A stretch of DNA of 64,000 nt from Siphlonurus alternatus (lineage: Eukaryota > Arthropoda > Insecta > Ephemeroptera > Siphlonuridae), in the NCBI GenBank assembly GCA_949825025.1, contig OX463778.1, forward strand, positions 40,129,194 through 40,193,193. Direction: 5' to 3'. Positions within the stretch are counted from its first letter, which is position 1, and the number at the start of each line of letters is the position of its first letter. The translations under genes and the position numbers were made by a program. The notes below the pieces were generated by a model. That model had not been told where the DNA came from, did no database searches, and saw nothing but the letters and a program-made list of their open reading frames with translations. Of this stretch, positions 20,238 to 38,421 are shown piece by piece.

Positions 20238-20592
20238 TTAAGGGTAAGGTAACGCCACCAATGTTAAAAAAAATCCCTCTCACAGAAATTCTGAAAAAAA
20301 TTTAAAATGTTCTCCTCTATACCCCCTATCAGTAGCTAAAATATCAGGTATACAAATACGATCTAGTTTTTGAGTTATAAAATTTTAAAGTTGACTACTT
20401 TAACATGGAGAAATGAAACTCCCATGTTAAATTGGTCAACTTTAAAAATTCATAACTCAAAAACTAGATCGTATTTGTATACCTGATATTTTAGCTACTG
20501 ATAGGGGGTATAGAGGAGAACATTTTAAATTTTTTTCAGAATTTTTGTGAGAGGGATTTTTTTTAACATTGGTGGCGTTACCTTACCCTTAA
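20238..20592. mobile_element. TTAA-flanked hairpin MITE, copy 4
   Basis: TTAA lies at 20238-20241 and 20589-20592 around a 347-bp palindrome nearly identical to copy 1, with the loop in the same orientation. It is more than 10 kb from the other three copies. Confidence 0.92.
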
Positions 20593-22591
20593 TTGACCTT
20601 GAAAAAAAAAAAAACACTTTCGAAAAAATCATAAAATAATGAATGGTTTTATGTTTATGTTAAAAAAAATTGATTATTACCACTTTAAGTATAGATTAGA
20701 GAGAAATGAATTATTATTTATATATTTGTATTTATCATTTCTCAAAACTTTTAGTAACATAAACTCCGCTTACTACATCTCATCATTCATCGGTACCGAA
20801 TAAAGACTTGCATGCAGCATTATATAAAATTAAACTTTAAATGTTTCGCGCATTTTTTTATTGTTATTGTTGGACAGATTCACGTCAGTAAATCCCACCT
20901 TCCTTGGATAGTGCGTGGGAACGAACGTGCATGATGGGCGTAATACGTTCTCCCACTCGTATTCAATTTGCCAGTATTTTTTATAGACTCGTAACATTAT
21001 ATCATGTTCTTTTTTTATACTTACTATTTACATATCATTGTCGTCATCATGAATTAAAAGAGTTTAAATTACTAAATCAAACATATTTTATGTTAATACT
21101 CGATCCTGATTTTTTGGTCTATATTGTGAACTTTATAATCCTTCTTCTCGAATACATTAATTCTTGACTAGCAAATTTCTTAAATCGTACTTGACGTGCA
21201 ATAAAGAGCATAATATTTATTCTTGCTTTCAATTCGTCAGCATGTATTGTATTATTTTTTGTAAAATATATAAAAAGAAGGATTCGATAGTCTAGCCCGA
21301 CCTTCCAGTTGTTTAGATAGTGGAGAAAGTGATGTATGTGTGATATTAAAATATAAATTATCAACTTAAACATCAAGGGTAAAGCGTGAACAGCTATAAT
21401 CAGATAAAATTGATTCAACGAAAACAACGAAGTTCAAATATTAGCAACGTGAAGTGAAAATTAAATTGCCCCTCACATAATCCGAGCTCACATTTTTATT
21501 TTTAATTCTTGATTATTTTCATGTTATATAATTTATAATATGATGGATTTTGCTGTTTATGTTCGTAAATTTTATTATTATAATTATTTAATAGAATTAA
21601 ATCTTCTTGTACATTTATATTAAGGAGTGAAGCTTATTTTTATAAGACGTGCAGTATTTATTTCATAATAGTATAGCTTTACGTGGTATTTTATATATGA
21701 TAGAAATTATGGTTATACTGATGAGGCAATGCTATTCTTGAAATACCCAATTTGTGAAGATTATTATTATGTTTTGATGAAATCGATCTGCAATGTATAT
21801 ATAAAACCATATAATATTACATTTTTTTTTTTTATTCTTCACAAAGATTTATGCCTGACTGCATTTGATATGATATCGAAGAGCGAGTCGAAGCGGTGAT
21901 GCTAGCACAGTGTAGAGCATGGCAGGTTACACAATACAATGTATATTGCCAATCTCTACAAGCCATTATATCTCGAGCATGAAATAGGATGACCCTTACA
22001 AAAGAAAACGCAAGAAGCCAACCAAATGTTTAGGAAAAAATAGAACTATATAAGTTTATTATATTAATAGTATATATTGAGTCTCAACTTAAATTTATGG
22101 AGCAAAAATTGCTGCTCTTAGAAAATAATGGATGTCGTTTGAAAACATATTATATTTATTTATATAAAATAAAAATAAGAAGTCGTCAAAAAAATTAAAC
22201 GATTTTATAAAGCTTCTCAAAGATGGGATTTTTTTTTTTTTTTTACGTTGAAAAAGGATTGACTGAAATTAAAAATCAAAATTTATAATATTTATTTTTT
22301 ATCAATTAAATGTCACAAATTTAATAAGAATTATATAATTATAAATAAATGTCAATTATACAATATAAAATTTGAAATTATAATGCAGAAATGCACACAG
22401 AGGGATGTTCAACTTTATTACTTAATTAGCTGTTCTGAGCATTAATTCTATCAAGAGGAGACGTATTTGACTGTGACATAGATTTTTGATGCATTTTCTC
22501 TTGCATGACTATAAATCGAAATTTTTAGCATAAATTTTAACTCTTAGATTTACAAAATTTTAATGAATTAGCCAATTAAATAAAATATATA
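20593..22591. other. AT-rich intergenic sequence
   Basis: No gene is supported. A GC-richer patch around 20880-20970 and another near 21880-21990 are unexplained. Confidence 0.35.
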
Positions 22592-22767
22592 GGGGGGCAT
22601 TCACAAAGCACTTTAACCCCAACTTTAGCCCCAAGTTTTATCCCTGGTACTAAACATGGTGCTAAACCAGGGGCTAACCACGTAGCTCCTAGTTTAGCAC
22701 CATGTGTAGTACCAGGGATAAAACTTGGGGCTAAAGTTGGGGTTAAGGTGCTTTGTGAATGTTCCCC
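22592..22767. mobile_element. Short foldback MITE with GGGGCATTCACAAAGC ends
   Basis: The 176-bp element has arms GCATTCACAAAGCACTTTAA and complement, and nested words CCAAGTTTTATCCCTGGTAC against GTACCAGGGATAAAACTTGG. ATA lies on both sides, which could be a 3-bp duplication. Its terminal logic (G-run, ATTCAC-AAGC, TTA-CC) resembles the palindrome at 59971. Confidence 0.85.
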
Positions 22768-25659
22768 ATAGAGTCCTGTTATCGTGAATTGAGTCGAGCG
22801 TATAATACATATTATATGAATTTTATTATGATCACAATCCATGCAATAATGCACTTTACTTACATTGTTCTATCACCCACTTACTTCTAAAAATATGAAA
22901 TTTTGTGTGTGCGCCTTCATTTTCAGTAAACTTTTTCTAGAAGAACATTTAATGTATTAATTTAAATTAATTTTTAGTATTTGGAGAGTAGTCTCTTCGT
23001 TTTAAATCATGAACATTAACTATATAACTAAAAAATAAAATTGTGACATTCAAGGGGAAATTCAAAGAAAAACAGATTTAAAAAAGTCTCAATTTTTAAT
23101 GCTTTCATTTTAACAAAAAGAGTTTTAGAAGAGATATTTTAGTGATTATTTTAAATTTTAAGTTACAAATTTTCAAATTTCAAGACTTTAAAATTGTAGA
23201 CTTAAATGTGATCTTCATGCTTTGAAAAGTTCACTATAAAATATAAAAAAAAATATCGAATGTACAATTTAAGATGAGCCACAGAGAACATCTTTCCATG
23301 GCTGTGCGCGGTAGCGGAAAGAGCGTCCGGATCTGCCGGTAAACTGAGCAGCAACGTCTTGGCAATCCGTCCGGAGCTCACAACAAAGCGATGACGTCAC
23401 GTCCTGCCATTTCTGGCCGTCATTATTGCTGTCAGCGTGACTTAAACTGCCTAGGAGAAGACTGCTCACAATTGATAATAAATGCCACCTAGGACCACTT
23501 TGAAGCCGCAAGTTCAAAGACTTTTCGTTTGTCATGCAAGAGGATGGATATAGAACGAAACTAGAAGCCTTGCTGAATTATAAGAACCATCTGTTCAATG
23601 TATACGTTCGTGATATTCTTACTTGTCAGTTGTTTTTCATCACAATATGTTTGTAATGTACTTTATATATATCTAATATCAATACTTAATCTTGAAGTAC
23701 ATGATTCTGCTTTGTTTTTTATGCATGGAAAAAGAATAAAAATATATGACATTTAAAAAATAATCTATTAGATCCATTAAATTCATAATGTAATGTATGT
23801 CAACGATGTCCATTCAATCTGCAAATGCAAATGTCTTGTTTATATTTATGGATTCACAATTATATTATATAATAAACATGCAATGATTGCATGTCTTTAT
23901 CTTTATAGTAAATTATTTGAACTTGCGATGTTCATTGACCTGATTAAATATAAAGCAGTTGCCTAAGAAATTTAATATATTTAACTTTATTTTTTGCAGT
24001 AAAGTTGTAGTAATCTTGTATAATTTTTAATTGTATGCATGGTTATTAATTATGATAATTATTAATTATGAAACTCTTCTCTTAAAATTCTTGTAGATTC
24101 TCATGGGCAATGACAGACTTAAGGAGTCGTCACTACGGCAAATTTCAACGTATACTAATTTATATACCTATTGTAATCTAAAACTGTTTCTTATTTTAGA
24201 CCTTTTTTTTTACAGCAAATAACTTCAAAAATTGATGATTTCTTGGTCATAAAAACGTGTCATTGAGAATCTATATTTCATTGATTGCAAGATGAATGTA
24301 CTGTGATAAATCACGTGTCACTCCTGACACGTGGCGCTATAGCTGCACGTGACGGTAGATTTTAGTGCACTCTGCTTGTGACGTGGTGCCTGGTGACTTG
24401 ATGAGTCGCAGCGCGTTGATACAGAATAGAGCGAGAGAGGAAGATGATGCGGTCGCATCTTTTGTTCCACATTTATCTGAGAGCGACCCTTTGTTTCCAC
24501 GGACTGCGCTTTTTTTTTCTCCGCGGGCTAGCGGGTTGCTTTACTGCCGCGAACAATAACACTGGAAAATAATATGCGCTCTTCATCCACTCCTCGGGCC
24601 ATCACAAAGAAGTGCAGTCGTAACACAACACAGTGGCGTCAAGCAGAAGGCATCAGCAAGCAAGCAACAGCAGCAGCAGGCTGAGCAAGCACTCTGATAT
24701 TGATAATTGCCGAGAGGAATAAACACCAAAGCCATCTGCATTTTTAGGTTTTTAAAAACTTTTTCATTAATATAACCTATATTCAAGAAGTTTTATATTG
24801 TAAACTTTTTTTATTGTAGTTTTTATTCACAATTTTATTTTTATTTCAAAAGAATAAGATTTTTTAATAAAATAAAGTAGATTTATATTTTAAAAGGGGA
24901 TTATTTTTTTATATACAGCTAAGTTACATAAACATATTTTATAAAAAAATAATAATATAATATACTGTATATATAACTCTTATATCACTTCACTGATGTG
25001 AATTGGAAATATCGGTCAGCTAAATAATACTTTGATGGTGTAGATAAAACATCATTAATTGCAAAATACAATGGTTTATACTATAATTATTAGACTTTGA
25101 TGTACAAATGTAAATTTCCATTAATCTTTTATTCATTAATTGTATTTAAAAACTTTGTGAGTGCTTTGATTGAATTAAATAACATTTTATTTAAATGTGA
25201 AGGGATCCAAATAACTCTAAAATAACAAACAATTTAAATAACTATTTTAACAATTAAGATACATGCATTGACTTATTTTTATACTGAGAGAACTTGTATA
25301 AGATATTAATATTGTAACTGATAATAGTGATAATGTTAACAAGTTATGCTTGATGTACAGCAACGCTGCATATTTTTTTTTTCAACTCCTCAAAAGCTTT
25401 ACAAATTGTAATTTATCTTATATAAATCTGTAATAGAATATATACTGTATATATTCATTTCAGTATAATGCATTTCAAAATTTAGTATTATAAATAAATA
25501 ATGTTATGTACCTAGTGGCTGTCGCTACCTTTATACGCACCTTTAACTTATTTTGCAGTTTTTGGGGAGGCAAGTAGAGCACCCTGTCCACACCCCTCCG
25601 CCCTTAAAGAAATAGATGTTCAATTTGCATCCTGCGCGCCATTGCCTCTTAATTCACAG
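22768..25659. other. Intergenic sequence with GC-richer islands
   Basis: Mostly AT-rich. GC-richer islands occur at about 23270-23540 and 24300-24700. Short open frames overlap there on both strands, none recognisable. The second island contains the CACGTG cluster and a CAG-rich stretch near 24665-24682. Confidence 0.4.
24312..24351. promoter_or_regulatory. Cluster of three CACGTG boxes
   Basis: CACGTGTCA (24312-24320), four bases, then TGACACGTG (24325-24333) form a perfect inverted repeat. A third CACGTG lies at 24346-24351. CACGTG is the core site of bHLH-type factors (MYC/MAX, USF, MITF/TFE, CLOCK). Regulatory function is inferred. Confidence 0.45.
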
Positions 25660-26079
25660 TTAAGGTAAGGTAACACGGATCAGCTGATCAAAGTAGTCCC
25701 ATTTAATTAACATGTAAACCTTAGCAGACACAACAATTCTGAGAAAAATTTTAATGATAGATGACCTAAATGATAGACCTAAATGAAAAAGCCACAGAAA
25801 AAATTTCAAAATAATTATTCGAGCAGATTTGTTTTAATTAATTTTTTAAATTTTTAGCATTATAATATGGCTTTCTCATGGAGAGCCAAACTAAAGAATT
25901 AATTAAAAAAATCGTCTTGAATAATTGTTTTGAAATTTTTCTGTGGCTTTTAGGTATTAAAATCTGTCACTCATTTTTTATTTTTTTTTTCAGAATTTCT
26001 GTGTGTCTGCTAAGATTTACATGTTAATCAAATGGGACTACGTCAATCAGCTGATCCTTCCCTTTTTAAGCAAAGCAAC
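25660..26079. mobile_element. TTAA-flanked foldback element, related termini
   Basis: TTAA at 25660-25663 and 26076-26079 brackets diverged arms, including GATCAGCTGATC (left) against GATCAGCTGATTGACG-type complement (right), AACATGTAAA against TTTACATGTT, and the GCCACAGAAAAA blocks. The left terminus GGTAAGGTAAC resembles the GGGTAAGGTAAC terminus of the four-copy hairpin family, suggesting a related mobilising enzyme. Confidence 0.78.
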
Positions 26080-30464
<4,385 letters not shown>

Positions 30465-30484
30465 CTCTCGGGGGGGGGGGGGGG

Positions 30485-32633
30485 AGGAGTACCGCCCCCA
30501 TCTCACTGGAATGCAGGAGAAAGCCATTAAAAGCTCGTGAACGTCTATGACAAATTGATTTTAATATCGGAGCCTACAATAAAGAAAATAATGCTATGCA
30601 GTTAAAAAAGGGGAAAAAAAAAAGAAAATGGCATTAAAATTCAAATTGAAGATAAATTTTTCCTTGCCATAGATATATTTAATGGCTGCTAATAATCTAA
30701 AATCATTAAAAAAATGTCATATAATAATTAAAATTGTACAGGTTTAAAAGCAAAAACAACGTGTGAATACGTATTCTAAAGAAAATTCAAACTGTATTAG
30801 GATTACAAAACAAACAACAACAATAAAGTCTGTTCCAATATAACCAAACCGACCTATAAAAGGCTAAAGTTAACGAAATGAGATCGACTTAGGTATAAGA
30901 GAGAATAAGATAGAGCAGAAAAGAGTGAGAGAGAAAGAGAGAGAAAAGAAAAAATCCATCTCATGCGACGCAGAGTTGAGTGTGTGCGAGAAGGAAAAAA
31001 AAGGGGGGTTGGAGTAGGGGGGGGGGGAGTGAGGTAGAAACAAATAGAGAGACACAAGTTTGTAGGAGCATCAGCAGCAGACACACACAGGCAAGAGCTG
31101 AAAGAAATGGAGAGAAAGAACGGAGTAAAATGGGATTCTTTAAGCGGATTACTGAAAGCGGATTGGTTGAAGGAGGATCGTCATCGTTCTAGTAGTCTCC
31201 TTCGGTCGGTCGGTGGGTTGGCACAAGATCTTCTCGTCGTGTTGTGCTCCTCTCCATGCGAGGGGGTGGGGGACAAGGTGTGCGATTGCCCGTGCACTAC
31301 ACAACAACGAACAAAAAGAACACTTAAATCTACTCAATTGACTATTTTACGTCATAAAAACTACGGGATGATTTTATTTTTAAAAAGCAAACTCATTAAA
31401 TGCTTTAATTAATACATATTTATGATATTTTCAAAGATTTTTATTACAATAAAACAATTTCTACAATTTTAATCACATATTATATATTTTTATTTGTAAT
31501 TACATTAAGCCATTTAAACATTAATAATTACAGAAGTTTTTATGTATACATTTTATTATACAACATCAGGCACGTAGAGAATATTAAATGTTTCATAAAT
31601 GATAATTGTCAATAAATAATATGACTTAAGCTTTCCTATCTATAAACTATATACTGCAATTTAGAAGTCAAGATTGCAAAATGAGAAGATAAATTTATAA
31701 TAAAAATCATATATTTATGTAAAATATTTTTATTGCATTTCTTATGTCAATTGCATTTCTCTCTTGAAATATGAAATAGAATCAAAAATATTTTCCTATA
31801 AAATTTATGCGAAATTTCTTTTTACTCTATGTAGTTTCAATCAAAACGTCTATCACCTTATCTGTGCCATAAATAGAAGAAAAAAATGACATTTATGTAT
31901 GACAGAGTCTATATAAATTATGACGTAATATTCCAAAGCATCATTTTTTTTTTCCTAAAATTTTATATGCATACGTTTTTCTTTTTTTCCTGAAATTTAA
32001 GTTTACTCTTTATTGAGTTTTCGTCGTGGATTTCAATCTAGCTGCAATTCGATAAAGTCTGCGTCATGCAGTTTTAGACTGCGAGCTAAAAGCTGATGCG
32101 AATTGCTCTCAAAGTAGAACTCTTTTTAGATGAAAAATAAATATGAAAGTATACCAACAGATGTTCTAGATTATATTCTTGTTTTGTTTTTTTTTTTATA
32201 ATGAGAAAATTCTAATGTAAGATCGATAATTAGCAAAATATTCCAATACAACATTCTGACGAATATTCTTTATTTTATAGCAGCAAGCATCGTGGTAGAA
32301 GATGAGAGAAGCTATAGGACTAATAGCAAGCTAACGTCTTTATAGGCAATGTTTAAACCCTATACAATTATTATTGATGTAGTTCTATATAATATTTTAT
32401 AGAAAGGTGTTTTAATTCATTATTCTCTCTATGCAGAATAACTAAAAATTAAAATAAAAATTATTATAGTTCTCATACTAAAGTAATATGAAAAAAACAC
32501 AAAGAAACAATAAAGTATAGCAAAAAACGTACCCTCTACTTATTTATATAAATATATATAATGCAATTCTATACGTCATTATAACTATTCATAAACTATA
32601 GAGCTTGAATTTCATTTTACTAAATGGACAACA
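30485..32633. other. Intergenic sequence with a purine-rich/GC-richer island
   Basis: Around 30895-31310 there is a GAGA-rich segment, a G-run at 31017-31027 and a CpG-containing stretch (GGTCGGTCGGTGGG). No coding gene is recognised. The rest is AT-rich. Confidence 0.35.
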
Positions 32634-32956
32634 TACACATGAAAAAATTTTATTGCAGAAATGAATAGAGGGTACCAAATTATGCTACTCTGAATTTTTT
32701 CAGATTTTTTTTGAGATCCAGAACTATTTTAAAATAATTATTGAAAGTGCGGCCACGCCCCCTGGAGGCGTCAATAGGCGTCCAGTCTCTATCCTTTTTA
32801 TTAAGAATTCAGGGGTGCTAACTGAAATCACAGGACTTTCAATAATTATTTAAAAATAGTTCCGGGTCTCAAAAAAATCTAAAAAATACAGAGTAGCATA
32901 ATTTGGTACCCTCTATTCATTTCTGCAATAATTTTTTTTCATGTATGTTATCCATT
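32634..32956. repeat. Foldback element D, copy 2
   Basis: It begins ATGGACAA and ends with TTATCCAT. Matched arm words include GGTACCAAATTATGCTACTC (left) against its counterpart near 32898-32915 and TTTCAATAATTATT against AATAATTATTGAAA flanking the centre. The centre contains a GC-rich GTGCGGCCACGCCCCCTGGA. It is the same family as 5244-5618, with the centre differing. Confidence 0.8.
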
Positions 32957-35900
32957 ACTAATGAAATATTTTTAATTATTTAAGCATTTTAAGCAAAATA
33001 TATTTTCTTAGATGAGTAAATTTAAAAGAAAGAAAAAAAAAAGATGAAACAAACTTCTATCTCTGCATAAACCATTAGTATAGTGTTTTGATAACAGCAA
33101 CCATTAATGCATAATAATATATAAAAAAGAAATTTTAATTAAGTACGCTCTCTAGTCTGTATGTAGCTATAAAAAAATTTAGTCACGCTATTTCCTGACT
33201 CGCCCTGTGTTAGCTGGTGGCAAGCAGCAGCAAGCGCACTTGAAGAATCATTACGTTTGGAGTAGCGCCCGCAGAGAACACCAACATCCCCCGTCGAGAG
33301 GGTGGGGCGACGTATTGTGCCTGATAATGGCAACCCCTTCTACTCACTTCCGGAATACCCCACCCTCCTCACTGGTGGCTTTTAGCGTTGATGACCGACT
33401 GAGCAATGGCGAGCACCACCAACACTGATTGAGATGCCACCTACCGGTGACCGAAGCCTTTGTTATCAACGGGGTGCCGCGCCACTTTTGCGTATATGCT
33501 TTGTCTTCGTTCAAGCTTACATGTACGAAACAATCATGGCCCGCCACGCAACCCCCAGTCAGGGAAGAGTTTTTCAACAGCTGCTCACAAGAGCGACTGA
33601 TGTAAAATCTCACGCTACTGACGTCACAGAAATTATGTAGCAAAAGAGAGGCATCATTAATTTCTTTTCAAATTTTATTCAATCAGATAATCAGATGGAC
33701 TATACAACATGAGTTACGTCCATTGATATACCTAAATAACATACAGTGATTTTAATGGTTCTTATTGTGTCCAATAGAATATATTAGAGATGACCCTTTG
33801 GATAAAACTTTATAATAGGTTTTCTGTACCTGTAATTAAGGACATGTTTTTTTTTTGCAAGAGATGTAATCAAATAATAATAAAAAATATGAAATTAATA
33901 AAATGTGTAATAACATTCCAAATTTAAGTGTCAATCCAATTGGTATTTAATGCATTTCATGATGTATTAAAAATGAACTAAAATTTGGTACATATGTCAT
34001 TACTTAAGTTCTGAATTGCAGTTATAGTAATTTTTCTCATTCGTCTTGAACATAAAAAAAATATAAAATCATCATAGCAATGGACGTAATAAATATATGT
34101 AATATGATACAAGCTTTTTGAAATATAAGGTATTTTGCTTAATAGTAGCATTAGTTACTATGAGGTTACAAATTCAAGGATAAAAAGCCACCCTTTTTTT
34201 AAATCCTTAAAATCCTGTCCTGAGCCCCATAATTTAGGCAATTTGTTGAACACATGGGAGATGCGGGTTGCCTCAGATTTGCAACACGACACAAAATATG
34301 GCTAAACTCTATATGTGATGAAAACATAATTTTTCTAATACAAGCCTTTTTGAATTGAGAATGTTATATATATCAGTGACTTTGATATGGAAAATAAAAC
34401 TTTGATATATTAAATACAATAATAATTAACAGTGATATTAAAATTAAAAACAAACAATAACATAAAATTAGAATTTACGAATTTAAGTTTTATTCATAGC
34501 ATACTATATTGTCATGTGAATTATCAAAATTAGTCATTTCTACAACATACAATATAAAAATAACCAGAATATTAGAATGTTCTAAAAAAAAATAATAATA
34601 ATTACTTTTTATTTTTACCAAACTATTATAATTAATATACAGGGAAATTTTCATAATATTAATAGAGTTATTTTGTGAATTTTAATATATAATAATTATA
34701 TATTATACTTGTTATAGGTTTATATTAGTTGATTTATATTCAACACATATAGAGCTTTACAAGATTTTCACTCTCGCATCATCTCATGCTTGTTTCCCAT
34801 GTCAAGTTATAATAATCCGCTTTGTTTGCTTGCTCATCAATTAAACGTCTGATGACAATAAGCCACAATGTAGCAGCCTTCTCGACATGGAATGTTGCGA
34901 TTAAAGATGCAAATCTTCTTCCTTACACGAGAAGGGGTATAAGAAGACGACACACGTCGGCGGTGAATGCAGTAGCTAGCTGCTGCCACCTCTTATATAC
35001 TCTCATAAATTTACAACGTAAGAGTAATGAAATTCCGATGGCATCATAATTTCAAACGTGAGAAGCCCTACACGTCGTAACAAAAGTTAGAATGTTATAT
35101 GTGACCTGTCTAAATTTACCTTAAAATTCATGTTAAAATTTATTATAGCTTTAATAATAAAATAATTTTCTTTTTAATATTATTTTTATATATATATAAA
35201 TAATATAGTATAAAATATGAGCATTGTAAATCATAAGTTTTTTTTTTTTTACTATTTTTTGTTATAAAATAATTTTAAAAATATATAATAGTTATTTGAG
35301 AGTTACTCTCTGATTACCATATAGGTAGTTTATTGAATATAAAAATGCCTCTAAGGGATCGCCTTTTCTCATTAATCTCGCACGTTAAAAAAAATCATCA
35401 AAGGTCATGGCGCAGCTATTATGAAAGTTTTTTAATTCATTTTTATTATAAAAAAAATCTTTTACACAGTAGAATGTTTTGATTTTTTTTATTCATTGTT
35501 TTATTTTTTTAATGTATTTTATTGTCACTAATCTTATTACATTTCAATTTATACAATTGCCTCAAGTAAAATTTATAATAACGAATAAATATATAAATAT
35601 ATATATAACATTAAAACAACATGCTAAAATATTTTTTTGTACAGTGATCAAAGGGATAAAGAACAGAGATGAAAGGAAAGGTATCGGTTTGTGAAAATAA
35701 ATTCCATATAAATAACTATATTTTTTTTAGATTAAAAATAAATATTAAATTAACAAATACATTAATACTTTTGCAAGTTACAATGAGAACAAATAATCTC
35801 AACGTAAAAAAAAATAACAATAACAAGTTTTAATATTACTGAAGAAGTATTTACAATGTTAGGGTTTAAATTTATTACATTATAACATTTGTTTTTTGTA

Positions 35901-38339
35901 TCACATGAGTTTATTCTTCTACTTTATACCATGCAAGTCTGTAAATTGTTAAAATAATAAAAGCAGTTTCTTTCTTTGTAAGTATATATAATTCAACTTA
36001 AAATTCATAGAAAATTTTTATTAAAAGTAACAAAATAAATTCTCAGTAGTTCATATAAATATATAAAACTTAAGTAAAAGTTTTTGACGTGACTGTTACA
36101 AGGTATATCCTAGAAGAAGAAAGTAATACATTTTTCTTAGACATTGCATTGAGACTTTGAGCGGTGGAAGGACCATTTGTTTAGTATCGACTGTAGAGCT
36201 GCTGTAAGCCCAAGATGGCATGTGTGCTTGTAGCTTGCCTGCTATATAGGTATAAGGTAGTTCTTCTATACTGTGGCGTCGGCTGTGATTTATCTGATCC
36301 TGCATTTCCATATAGAATACGCCGGAGCTGCTACTGCTGATGCTATTGCTACAACTATATATATTTTTTTCTTCATGCCACCATACAACTATATAGCAAC
36401 TATATGGATATATTTTCTTTTTAGAGGACTTGTTAGCAAAACGTCATTCTATGCATTTGCGGAAACCATTTTTTTTTTTGTATTATATAAACAACATTAC
36501 ATCACATACTTCAATTTAAATTTTGTAAAGAAAAATATTAATCTTGCTTTTTTCATTTATATTTTTATAACAAAAAACGTTAGCAACAAGTAAATTGTAC
36601 ATACTAACAGTATGTGCACCAAAATTAATAACTTCTCTTAAATGTAAATACTGCATTTTTTTGTGGCATGACCCGCATGACTTTTTTTTTTTTTTTTAAA
36701 TAAATATGTACTTTTCAGAAAGAAAATAAATCATAAAACAAATTTTATTTGCTAACTTCTTTCTATATTGAAAAAAAAATACAAACAGGCACAATACAGG
36801 GTGGGAATAAAAACTGAAGATGAACGTTCTCTTAGGTCATCTAAACAAGAAGGATGTGATCCTCACAGGTGGTCTGGTGAAATAAGGAGTGCAGCAAAGA
36901 GGACTATTAACTCTGTAGTAGTGAGCAGTCTGTTTACCTCAAGGGCCCTCGTGGAGGCGTCTCGTTATATCACCACATCCTTACCACAAGTGTCGAGAGG
37001 AAACTAAACTTGGTATTATACTTGTTCCCAATCAGTGAACAACCACTGGAGGCTGAATTTTCGTAAAATAGAGGTTAAAAAAATAACATTTCTGTAGGTA
37101 ATAAATACAGGTGAAGATATAAAAAGCATGTTATTTTTATTTTAGATCCAGTTAAAGATCCTTCTTCTTTCTTTTATGTATAGATATATATATATATAGA
37201 ATTACAAAAGAATTGCTCACAAGAAGTTATATATAAATAAAATGCTTCGCTTGTTAGGTATATAAGTAATAGAATAGTAAAACTTGTTGTACTTTTTATA
37301 GCACAATAATCGATTTCTATGACTTACAATAATGAAATAACGGTTATAAAAATTGCTTGTTTTGTATTTCCTTCACAATAGAAATAAAATTCTCATTTCT
37401 CAACATAATTCATTCATTTTTTTTTTTTTTGCATTGTTAATTAATTACGCTTTATTTTAAATTATTTTGACAACATATTTGCTTACTGCACAATTAATTT
37501 TGAAAACTTGAAAAAAAACAACAATATTGTAAATGTATGAAATTATTTAAAATATTATTAAATGTGATAAAAATTCAGTAACATGATATTATAATTTGCC
37601 AATTTATTTTAATAAATTATGTATCCTATTAGATAAAGTTTCATATAAAATCTTTATAAAGCTTTGCACGTCTAGTAGGCGCAACAGTCAATAATGAAGG
37701 AGCGTCACATGGTGATGTTATAGCACCAAGTTTATTATAATTAGTATTTCCTCCCTTGTTGAAGAATAGCCTGGTAAATATTTTAACCCACGTAAGATAT
37801 GCATGGGCACTGCCTCACTCTCTTGTCACTAATACCGCACCGCTACTTCAGTTTGCAAGACAGTTTTGCTTCATCCAACCATTATCGTTCCATTTAAAAC
37901 ATAAGCTTTAGATAGTATTACGTAAGTATAAATTAATGTTACAATTTTATTTCATTTCAATTTATTTCGATATCATATGTAATAAAATTTAATAAAAAAT
38001 CTAACAACATGATTAAATTATTTCAATATGATTCATTAGTAAATATCTATAAATGGATTTATGTAAAAAAATTGTAATGCTCTTAAATTATTATTCAAAA
38101 TCTATTTATTGATCTCAATCCTATATACTATATAGGTTCAACGTTTATATTATTAGTAATGTTGTCAGTATGAAATATGTTTCACTGTGTTTGCAGGTAC
38201 GGTTATGTAGGGGAAGGAGGGGGGTTGTATGCAATTAAATAATAATGTGTTACATAATATGACAAGGTTTCAAGTTGGTTCTTCTCCAGAGAGATATTAT
38301 ACAGAGAGTTAATAAAAGTTTCATACCCTGTGATGATAG

Positions 38340-38342
<3 letters not shown>
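32957..38342. other. Intergenic sequence with GC-richer islands
   Basis: GC-richer islands lie at about 33180-33640, 34830-35050, 36130-36340, 36780-37010 and 37670-37880, separated by very AT-rich DNA. Overlapping short open frames on both strands, none recognised, make coding function unlikely. A TGACGTCA lies near 33618. Confidence 0.4.

Positions 38343-38413
<71 letters not shown>
38343..38413. repeat. (AG)n microsatellite followed by a G-run
   Basis: About 70 bp of AG, then a G-run of about nine. Confidence 0.97.
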
Positions 38414-38421
<8 letters not shown>

